Assembly: GCA_949361645.1 (NCBI GenBank)
Contig: OX442437.1
Span: 2,500,296 to 2,564,295, forward strand
DNA from: Spongilla lacustris
Taxonomy: Eukaryota; Porifera; Demospongiae; Spongillida; Spongillidae
Length of the DNA stretch: 64,000 bases
Direction: 5' to 3'
The position numbers and the translations under genes are program-made. This document shows positions 55,753 to 64,000 of this stretch, piece after piece. The notes beneath the pieces were generated by a model. It worked only from the letters and a program-made list of their open reading frames with translations, was not told the origin of the DNA and searched no databases. The first letter of the stretch is position 1. Each line of letters opens with the position of its first letter.

Positions 55753-56028
55753 CACTGGTGGACGCAGGATTTAAAGAAAGGGGGGGTTGTAGTGGAGGGT
55801 GATCACCAAAAGGGGGAGGGTGCGGGAGGGGGATGTGCCCCCTCCCGCGCAAAGCGCGGAAGCTTTTGAAAACGTTAATTCGGTGTGCTAAAATGCATGA
55901 AAAAATTACTAGTTTTCAACTAGCTGAGCATGCTCGTTACTTTTTCATTTACTTATGCCGCATTTTGCGTATTATGTAATAGGAGGAAAGGGGGGGTTGC
56001 AACCCCCCCCCCCCTCCGTCCGCCAGTG
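55753..56028 (+). mobile_element. GC-rich MITE with 5-bp TSD (copy 2)
   Basis: 276 bp, ends CACTGGTGGACG / CGTCCGCCAGTG, flanked by CATAT at 55748-55752 and 56029-56033. It is highly similar to copy 1 at 1438-1710, with an extra segment near 55918-55945. It lies inside the coding frame of the TTAA transposon gene. Removing it with one CATAT makes the flanking frames continuous (Q-I-D-M-A-G-T across the join). Confidence 0.93.
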
Positions 56029-56877
56029 CATATCGATTTGAGTTAATCCATGGCCAGCAAGAGCTTGGAGGCTGAATGACTTCTTTGAACCCTCATTGAG
56101 TCTCAAATTAGGTAGAAGCACATGCGCCCATGCCTTGATGCCTTTCCAAAAGATATTCTGTATTCTGGTCATACTGGCATGGTCGATCTCCTTGTCACTA
56201 GCGCATTCCACCTGCCGCCTAATTTCGATGCAAGGAAGTGTTCGTACACTTTTTTCATACTCGTCGCAACCCATTGTCTTTAGCACGTGACAAATGTGTA
56301 TTTGCGTCGATGATGCATAGTTGCTAGAGGCTTCATTCATCGTATCGAGCTCTGATGTCGGTTCGGCAGCAAAATGTGATGTGCATGAAGCACGCCGCTC
56401 AGGATTTAACCGATGTGGTGTTTCCTGCTCTGCGCTAGCCTTCTTCGGGCGACCACGCGTACGGGGTTGGCACGTACAACACTTTGTGCAACTAGTCCCA
56501 GCATCGCACTTGTCACAAACGGGCTTCTTATGGATGCTGGAACAAGCAAGCGACATGATCGACTGCAATGACGTAACATTTCGGTCTGGGAACAAGTAAT
56601 GACGGTAGGTTTTTTTTTTTTTGGTGTGCGAACAGAGCTTACTCTGAACATAAAATTGCTGTGCCATGTACATGAGTTAGATACAAATGAAATGGCGCGC
56701 TCAGAGTATTATAAAACATCCGTTTAAAAAAGTGTATATTTTTACTTGCGACAATCGCGATATTGCCAACCGCGTCTCTTCAAACAAATGCAGGTTGGTG
56801 TGTGTACTAGATATGTGGTTGAAAGATGCACTAAAAGACTCAGCGAGAGTTGGGCTATCCGAATATGTATACCAAAA

Positions 56878-56955
56878 TGCAATAAACACGTTTCCGACTA
56901 ATTTTCCAAAAAAGGTGTTCTACAAAAAAAAAGGTTAGTTCCCGTGGATCCGGTG
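56878..56955 (-). repeat. Right terminal inverted repeat of the TTAA transposon
   Basis: The inverse of the left end; gtagaacacc, an A/T run and tagtcggaaa recur in the same order. Confidence 0.85.
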
Positions 56956-56959
56956 TTAA

Positions 56960-59900
56960 AAGAACAAGTATAATACATTGTCTAGTAAAAAATGCATAGA
57001 TCTACCATTGACAAAATGTTGATCAGTAGTATGTAGTGCATTGACTAATTTAACAGAAATACTGCACCTGAATAACATGTCAGTTATTCCATGAGTATCA
57101 TATTTTATTCTGCATAAAATTTCATTCCTAGCATATTGTATTTTACCTGCAACAATTCACCTTGCAGAATGCAATCTAGACCAACAGAGCCAACATGAAT
57201 TGAGGACAATCGTCGTTGTCATGTATCCAATCATAAGTCCCTCTTCCACGCTGCAGCAACTTGCTCAGATCATTTCTGTGTAGAGCATCTGGACATAAGG
57301 AGTAGTATCACTTTCATGTAGAAAAGGTCTTGCTTGGGCTGTATTTAATCCCGCACCTTCAGATCACTTGCAATTCTTTCTATATGCATGCCACAAGTAG
57401 TCCAGCATACAAAATTACAATACAAATAACCATATGAATAGATTTGATTTCACATGAGTACATGTAGGCCATGCCAGTACAGTGGTTTTGGGCTGACTCT
57501 ACTCAGTACAATGGCAAGCCAACTGTTAGTAATACCTGGAATTTTCAACAGCGAAACAAGTTGGGATCCACTTGCAAAATAATTTGCAGCAGTGAACAAA
57601 TAGGACAATGCAGCCAGCGTTTGCAGGCTGAAAGAAAAACTAACAGGCCATGCTCAAACAGCCTTACAGCACCTTCCAGACAACATGGACTACAAATTTG
57701 TGAAAGAGGCACTCCAAGAAAGGATTGAGCCATCATGCCATAAAGACCACTACCAAGCGCAGTTTCCAGCAAGGTGGAAAAAATAGGAGAAAAAAATGCC
57801 TGCACAAAAAAAGCCCAACAGTACCATTATCAGAGGCAGCTTAAGCACCTCCTGTGGGTTCCTCACTGAAATTGCTTGAGGAAGAACCCCAGATCCCACT
57901 CCCACCTTCAAACAATCCATGCTGCCCACCTTGGGGAGAGACGACCTTCAGATATGCTTGTATATTGATAGTGAACACGAGAAGCATTCTTGTTGGAAGG
58001 GGACATATGTATACAAACTTTAATGACCTTCTTGGTTTGTACTCTTCCAGAATTTTGAATCACAAAAGTTGTTATCATACAGTCGTCCTATTAGATAATG
58101 GACCGCAATTTGTCTCTGCAGTTTGAAAAGAAATGAGAAAGAATGATATCAAGCATCCCCGATATGCGCTTTACCAGGTTTGGATGTACATAGGGGCACA
58201 CTTGGCACACCCCCCCCCCCCCCCTACCCGGTTCGGCCTAATTGTATAATCGAAAATTTTATAACGTGAATAGATAATTGTAATTTTGAACTAAGCTTTG
58301 AATTGTACGAACTTTATGGATCGATCTGCTGGAGGAGCGGAGAGTTTTATAAGGGCAAAGGTAGAATTGGCGGAGAGCGTGAAGGCAGTTTAAAGATACA
58401 CCAGTTTTTATCGGTAAGTTATAAAAACAGCATAATGAATTATCCAAGAGGTTCGACTTTGGAAGAGGTAGTGGAGTGCTGATGATAATAAACCAACCTC
58501 CCTTCAGTCAACCCTTCAGCATAAAGACTGTGATCCAAACTTTTTCCCTAATATACATAGAGTTCTGTGTCAAATGTTACATTGTCCTGTTACCAATGCT
58601 GGGGTGAAATGAGCATATTCCTCACTGAGGTACATTTAAAATGAAACTTGATTATGATGCAATTGTTCATATGTAGTTCCCTGACACATAATTTATTACT
58701 CTCCAAACATTGTATAAAGAGCTAATTTATGATTGTGTCTCGTGAATCATTTGAAACCTCCAGCTTGAGTCAAGGGTATCATTAATGCATTGGAGATCAG
58801 AAAATTTAAAGCTTGGTGCTTGTGCGCAAGCATTCTATGGCAAATGTTTGGGTTTGATTTTCATGCCATCAATCAATGTTTCAAGCTGAACATTAGGTTG
58901 TTAATTAGAACACATTAGAACATTACGATATTTTGGTGTTTGGGATCCTGAAGGAGCTAATTATTTTGTGGTTTACGTTACAAGGCTCTTTTTGCCACTA
59001 CAAATTCACTACACACAACCATTATAATTTTCAGCTGTTCCACAACCAATTTCGTACTTAAAAAGAATAGTACGCACAGTCAAAGTAAGTTCTCTTTTGC
59101 CCTATAATTGCCACGCATGTGACTAATGAAGGCACACCTCTAATTGTTGTCAGTAAGTGCTCAAGTGGCAACCGATTTTTCTCGAAACGCCCCAAGCAGA
59201 TGGTTTTAAAACCTACTCCTACTCAAAGAGCAATCATTGCACATCACCTTTGCATTTAGTGCATGCTGGGGCTTATTTTCTGGTGAAAGAACAACACGGT
59301 TAGATGGGACCATGTAACTAATGAATAATGCACGTCGCCACACCCATATGTATAAATTTCATCCACGACGACAATGTGGGAAACGCATGTCTAGAAGTTC
59401 TGTCTGTCAGCAGGGCCGGTGAGAGCCATAGTGAGGCCCGGAGTAACATATAGTTTATCGTTTGGGGACCCCGTAGGCCTTGAAAATTCTAGCGAGGGGG
59501 GGGGGGGGGGGGTTTACCCCTTGAGATTGGCCAAATACGAGTTTTTATACATCAGTACATAGTACATGTACGTCATACCACTGTTTAGCCATAAAACAAT
59601 ACGATTTTGGACCGCAGGGCCCCTATTATACCTTAAGGCCCGGGGTAGGTAACCACGCTTACCCATATACAATCACGAATGCAAGCTTTGGGCTGATGTG
59701 GGAACAGCTACAGAGCACACAACCATTTCAATCAGTTGTTATGAGTTATACAGGACATATGGTAGTAGTATGGCTAACAAAGTACAGAGACATTGTGCAA
59801 GAGCACTACAGTTGGGCGTAGCCCGATTCGAAGGTCGGGCTATACGCCCGACTATAACATTACTTGAATGTGTTTTGTACCAGACTGAAGTCTAAGAGGC

Positions 59901-60530
59901 CAGAAAAGCTAAGCCGAAAACGAAAACGCAAAGAGTAGGGTGTGATTTTTGTTTTCCACCGCACATGTGCATTATGAAAGGACCACACGCTACGTAAAAA
60001 TCTGCTATATTCAAAGCATTAGCACGACGCGCAGAAAATAAGCCCCGTTACACCCTAAACAGAACCAAATACAGCCGTCTATTGAGTACACGCTTCTACA
60101 AGAGTTTTTTCAGTTGGCTTGGTGGATTTCTGAAAAAAGTCTATTGACACGAATAACTCAAAATAAAGCGCATGTAGTCTCGGCCCTCTCTTCTCGCGTA
60201 TGTAAATACAACAAAATCAAAATTTATACTGTTTTAGTCCTCGAAGGACGCCTGACCGAAATATCAACTCAAAGCGAGCGTACGTTGTACGGATAAAGGA
60301 TAAGCCACTGTCCTGTGCCATGTGGTAATGAGGGTTTGATTGCCTGTCTCCATGTAGGGAATGGGGACGAAACCTAATGTTCAACTTTTCAATGGAATGA
60401 AACAGCCGTGTTAATCCTATGTACTGCCAAGTTGATGCTTTTAAAATTCTGGAAATGTTTGAGCTTTGGCTGCCTCTAAAATGATATGTTTTAATAGGAA
60501 ATTTAAATGTTTTGATCACCTCACTCATCA
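56960..60530. other. Mostly featureless DNA with TE debris
   Basis: No host gene recognised. It contains an integrase scrap (58078-58170), a poly-C run (58208-58228), a poly-G run (59496-59512) in a G/C-rich MITE-like area (59410-59650), and a 17-bp-stem hairpin at 59810-59853 (agttgggcgtagcccga and its inverse). Confidence 0.4.
58078..58170 (+). pseudogene. Integrase fragment of a gypsy-type element
   Basis: The frame reads L-D-N-G-P-Q-F-V-S-A-V then, past a stop, K-N-D-I-K-H. This is the region of the second catalytic Asp (D-N-G-P-Q-F). Very short and decayed. Confidence 0.5.
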
Positions 60531-60539
60531 GCTTAGCTA

Positions 60540-61154
60540 TCTGTCACACCTTCCCCAAGGCTCAACCTTCATCTTGATCCCTCTGTGTTTCAAGTTGTCA
60601 TTAAGTGGTGGTTAGGCCTTCCTGTGAGTCAAGGTCAGCTTTGTCCCCAATGCATGTCCCATTCTTTGGATCACTTTGGTCACCATGCTCTGTCATGTAA
60701 AAATGGCTCCGATGTGGTTTCCCGCCACAACAGAATCCGAGACACCCTTTTCGAGTTCTGTCAACGTGCAGGCTTGGGTGCGCAGCTTGAAGCTGGAAGC
60801 AGTCTGGGTCATGAAGCTCGACAAACGCGTCCTGCCGATGTCCTTAACCCTAACTGGGAGTTGGGCAAGCCTGCTGCAATTGATCTTTGTGTCACATCCC
60901 CGCTTAATTCAGATATCCTCCAAGTAGCATGTGTGACACCAAGTTCAGCAGCAATGCAGGCAGAACAGAGGACGCACCACAGTAATGATGCAAAATGTGG
61001 AGAGTTGGGTTGGGTTTGCATCCCTTTGGTGGTAGAGTCCTATGGAAGTTGGGAACCTGAAGCTCAATGTAGTCTCTCCAGACTTGCCGGAAGACTAGCC
61101 ACCCGACTGGGACAGCGCACGTTAATAGAGCATTTATCAACAATCTTTTGTTAA
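60540..61154 (+). pseudogene. Retroelement 3' fragment K, open frame over the nuclease domain
   Basis: A 189-residue open frame with W-W-L-G-L-P, zinc motif C-P-Q-C...L-D-H-F-G-H-H-A-L-S-C-K, V-V-S-R-H-N-R-I-R-D, T-R-P-A-D-V-L-N-P-N-W, G-K-P-A-A-I-D-L and V-E-S-Y-G-S-W. The P-D-like and D-x-(x) strands of the restriction-like nuclease are all there, so this is the best-kept copy of the domain in the window. It lacks RT and seems inserted in a decayed relative of the MITE at 28376-28939. Confidence 0.75.
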
Positions 61155-61205
61155 TAAACTGCTTGTGGTTAATTTATAAACCCTTGATTGTGAAACACCG
61201 TCTAT

Positions 61206-62265
61206 ACAGTTAGGATGTGTAGTGGTGCTGAGGGTACCCAATGGGATCATCCTGGTGTTCACAGTGGAGAGATAAAGTGGAGGTGGTAACCACTCTTCCT
61301 TGGCGACAGTTGCTGTTCCAACGTTCCCCAGTTACCTTGGCAGCCAGATAATGTCACCACACTGTAGCTTCAAGGAGCATTGGTTCCACCACAGGGCAAA
61401 CTGTCTTCTGACACACAAGTAGTAGATATGCTGCATGTTTTTGCCTGATTGGGAAAGCTGTGCCAGTGGGCTGTAAACTCATTTTTCTGTGGAACAGGAG
61501 TGTATTTATTCCTATGTCTATTTGCGATTCATGAGGATTGAGAATCAGTGACCGAAAAAATCTACGTTTTCAGTTAGGACAGTTCCGAAGCAGGGGGAGG
61601 ATGTGTCCCACACACACACAAAGTTTTAATATGGTAGTTGGTTTATGAAGCTTCATACTTGCACTAGTTGGCTTTGCAATGTAACTATGCTATTGAAACA
61701 AATTAATTTTAATACTGCCCATACATTTATTGGCCATCATTGTAATAAGCTGCATCTTTAGTGGAAATTGCCACTCATCAGCTTCAACGATAGTGTGTCC
61801 TAGTATGTCCCCAAAAGTATAAGTCTGGGAGGAGGGAAGGGAAAGGTGTAATTAGAAGGACAGTGCAGAACACAGTGACGAGGGCTATCTTGTACATGCT
61901 CATTTCCCCTTTGCAGCTCTTTCAACTATTAACCAACACTGTGTGTTCACTGATACATAAATTTGTATATGTGAATTTGCATTGTTGAGTGTTTTCCATT
62001 TTTGAATTCTCTTGTTAATATTGTTGGTGGTGATTTCTGCATGAGATTAGTTAAACTGATGCATTTGACTGTATGGTGAGAACATACCGGTCCTACGTAG
62101 ACGATGCACACCACATTCCGGAGAATTCGGGCAATCGAAAAGAACTGGGTTTTTATTCCTCAATGGTGGCATTACAATTGCCTTCACATGAAATGGTAAT
62201 GACTGCAAACTATGTCGCTGGTGCCATGCCTGAGATTTGATTTAGAAAATGGAAACACCATGTAC
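61206..62265. other. No gene recognised
   Basis: Non-coding sequence between retroelement fragment K and the minus-strand exons at 62270-64000. Confidence 0.35.
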
Positions 62266-62269
62266 CACT

Positions 62270-64000
62270 CACCTTTCTGGGTGATCCGGATTGATATATG
62301 CCTTTACTCCCTTGGAGCTCTTTAATTGGAATCCCACACATTATGTGACTCATGACTGCAGTAATAAAAGGCAATGTTTAACATGTACACAAAAAAACTG
62401 TTGGGCACCTTTGTGATCAGGAAAGATACCCTTTTGGCAAATGTGTCACAGTTGTTGCAAGATTGGTGCACGCCGATTTGCAAAAATATTGTATGTTAAG
62501 AGTTGAAAGACTCAAATCTGGAAACAATGTACGTAAACTATGAGACGATAATATTTCACTGGCTCACCTCTCAGCACTGAAAGCAGATGATGGTCCTTCG
62601 CGGTTTTGAAGCAGGGAAGGCATACAGGGCCCGCGGAGGGTATTATAAAGTGGGGGAGGGGGGGGGGGGGGCAGATTTCAGTTCTCATATGTCATCAATT
62701 AAGTTGTAATCTAATAATCCTTCGCACCTCCCTGCATGTGGAAGTTATTCATAGAAACTCGCGTACAAATATACATGTAAGCCAAATGCACATTAATATC
62801 TCAAAGGCAACGTCGTCCACAAATTAATATTAGCTGTTCTGTCCCTATGAATCATGAGAGCTAGACTGTAGTAGTTAAGTCACGTTTTCAGGTGACGAGC
62901 GGTCGAAAAATGACTTTCACTATAGCTGCAATCTCCGAAATTAGGCCCTTTTCACATTGGTCAAGGCTTTGAAAAGCACTGTAAATTTCGTGGAATGATA
63001 GAAATTCTCTACTTCGCAAATAACAAATGCTGGATCTTTATTTCGGGCAGTTCTTAATTCACTCGCATACATGTATGGCAAAACACTTTATCATTAGTCT
63101 CATCTATCGTAGAATATCATTCGGATTATGCATGGCGTACATATACATTGTGGGACAGAATGTACATGTAGTATATTATATGCAGATAATGCAATCGTTA
63201 TAAAGCAGCCCTCTGTATATGAACACTTTAATAAATATGTGTCTGCATATCGTTAATATGCATGGCACTGGCTATGCTACATGCATGTACACTGCTTCTT
63301 ACAAGGAGGTTAGCCCATTGAGCGGACCGGCCGGGCAATTAAAATTCGAATCCAATTATGTATATCGGTTGGCTATCTATAAAACACATTTTCCGTCGTC
63401 AATTAAGCAATCAATCAAAATCGTCGAAAGTACTGCACATGCAATAACAAAACAATGATGGTCTGCTACAGACGGATGGAACCGCCGCGCGCGTACGCGT
63501 GTATGCGTCCACGATAATGAATACGTTAACATTATCGGCCAATAAAGTGGGGGGGCAGCTGCCCCCCTTGCCCCCCGGCTCCGCGGGCCGTGGCATATGC
63601 TGCTTAACTGCATCTACAAACCCTTGACACACACTCTGCCACTCAGTTGCCTTGCTTGCATCAAAGAATTCACAGTATTCTATCTGAAATAACTGCCCAG
63701 ATATGAGAATCTCTCAATGTAAAAAACAGACTAGGATACCTTAGAGAAACTCATGATCAGCCACACTGCTGCCTGTCCTTCATACAAGTATGGCCTCAAG
63801 ATGAAAATGGCCATCTGTGCCCAAGCTTTAAAGTCTCTTCCCAAAAAAAGATTGGAAGTACTGGCACACATTACCATACATCTTCACCCTGAAACCTGAT
63901 GTGTTAAAAACACCGACTCTTGCAAGGATCTCCTGTTTCTGCCATGGTCTGAGAGTGGGCATGGTTTCCTTCAACAGATATTTGCAAGCTCCGAGTAGAA
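62270..64000 (-). pseudogene. Spliced, KDZ-like transposase or TE-derived gene (partial, MITE-disrupted)
   Basis: Minus-strand exons with matching phases. About 64000-63740 ends M-S-F-S-K/gtatcc and includes F-K-A-W-A-Q-M-A-I-F-I-L-R-P-Y-L, with one extra T in a T-run shifting the frame. The next exon starts at 63692 with L-F-Q-I-E-Y-C-E-F-F and continues across the MITE to S-A-F-S-A-E-R/gtgagc at 62568. Exon 62517-62430 starts F-E-S-F-N-S and then has a stop or indel. A further exon is likely at about 62360-62273. The E-R-F-E-S-F-N motif after a helical domain resembles the C-terminal part of Kyakuja-Dileera-Zisupton type transposases. The 5' part lies beyond the window. Confidence 0.42.
62625..63592. 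mobile_element. 968-bp GC-ended MITE with 5-bp TSD inside an exon
   Basis: Ends CAGGGCCCGCGGAGGG and the inverse of CACGGCCCGCGGAGCC. GCATA flanks both sides (62620-62624 and 63593-63597). There is a poly-G run near the left end and a ggggggcagctgcccccc palindrome near the right. Length and internal sequence differ from the 273-bp MITEs, but the 5-bp target and CAC-like ends suggest the same transposase class. Confidence 0.85.

Larger units (their letters stand above)
52089..56673 (-). pseudogene. Broken transposase-like gene: AT-hook, RNase H-like core, acidic repeat, SAP domain
   Basis: Parts in order on the minus strand. 56673-56029: Cys-rich C-x2-C...C-T-K-C-C-T-C followed by the AT-hook R-T-R-G-R-P-K-K. 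55752-54989: a helical region without known domain. 54925-53717: a Cys pair, then V-Y-D-F-K-Q-K-F with a candidate catalytic Asp (residue 158) and a long acidic S-E-H-E repeat. 53501-52089: I-I-Q-S-D-N-A-R-N (second Asp, near 53422), H-N-E-A-Q-S-G-K-D-V-C-D (near 53300-53330, candidate third acid) and a C-terminal SAP DNA-binding domain of about 35 residues. The layout resembles D-D-E/D transposases found in cnidarians and sponges. Breaks: MITE at 55753-56028, TGA at 54986-54988, frame changes in the acidic repeat and a 1-base shift near 53530. Without these breaks the reading would run as one protein. Confidence 0.72.
51545..56955 (-). mobile_element. 5.4-kb DNA transposon with TTAA target duplication
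   Basis: Inverted ends start CACCGGATCCGCGAGAACTA (left) and CACCGGATCCACGGGAACTA (right, inverse), with TTAA outside each (51541-51544 and 56956-56959). TTAA targets are used by piggyBac and Kolobok elements, but the encoded protein does not resemble piggyBac. A single gene on the minus strand fills the element. It carries a later MITE at 55753-56028. Superfamily is unassigned; Kolobok or an undescribed group are options. Confidence 0.82.

Noticed and set aside
1..64000. tRNA or rRNA genes
   Set aside because: I saw no cloverleaf with box A/B spacing and no rRNA core motif; a covariance-model scan would settle it.
1..64000. Bacterial defence or toxin system
   Set aside because: All multi-domain frames are eukaryotic transposons, retroelements or the spliced peptidase gene; there are no operons or ribosome binding sites.

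Overview
This window is nuclear DNA from an animal. Introns are short, with GT...AG borders and matched phases; one gene encodes a secreted M8 peptidase fused to calcium-binding EGF domains and a membrane anchor; the rest is dense with eukaryotic DNA transposons, LTR and non-LTR retroelements, MITEs and microsatellites. Compact introns plus this TE mix suggest an early-branching invertebrate, possibly a sponge or cnidarian-grade animal. That placement is inference. One assembly gap of 200 Ns lies at 7957-8156.

Layout. 1-5.2 kb: a broken inverted duplication (arms 1250-2033 and 3795-4308) around a probable last exon of a protein kinase, with four MITEs whose target-site duplications can be read. 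8.2-15.7 kb: a train of decayed reverse-transcriptase/nuclease retroelement pieces, several ending in TAA-rich tails. 16.4-18.3 kb: palindromic and tandem repeats. 19.16-30.27 kb (+): the one convincing host gene, with about 30 exons: signal peptide, leishmanolysin-type metallopeptidase, 12 near-identical EGF exons, a transmembrane helix and a cytoplasmic tail. 31.8-36.5 kb: a Ty3/gypsy retrotransposon with an open 1531-residue gag-pol frame, a 113-bp 3' LTR, and a 5' LTR fused to gag by deletion. 37.6-40.1 kb: a MITE and G/C-rich minisatellites of opposite strand polarity. 44.1-48.0 kb: a foldback-like structure with about 150-bp tandem repeats in opposite orientation at its ends. 48.1-51.5 kb: hAT and THAP/DDE-type transposase remnants. 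51.5-57.0 kb: a 5.4-kb TTAA-flanked DNA transposon carrying an unusual transposase-like gene (AT-hook, RNase H-like core, acidic repeat, SAP domain), broken by a MITE, a stop and frameshifts. 60.5-61.2 kb: another retroelement tail. 62.3-64 kb (-): exons of a possible KDZ-like gene split by a 968-bp MITE.

Most coding-looking sequence is selfish DNA. The host peptidase gene has absorbed insertions only in introns, whereas the transposon genes have insertions inside exons. The best candidates for new biology are the TTAA transposon, the peptidase-EGF-TM gene with its predicted 7-nt microexon, and a GC-rich MITE class with 5-bp target-site duplications.
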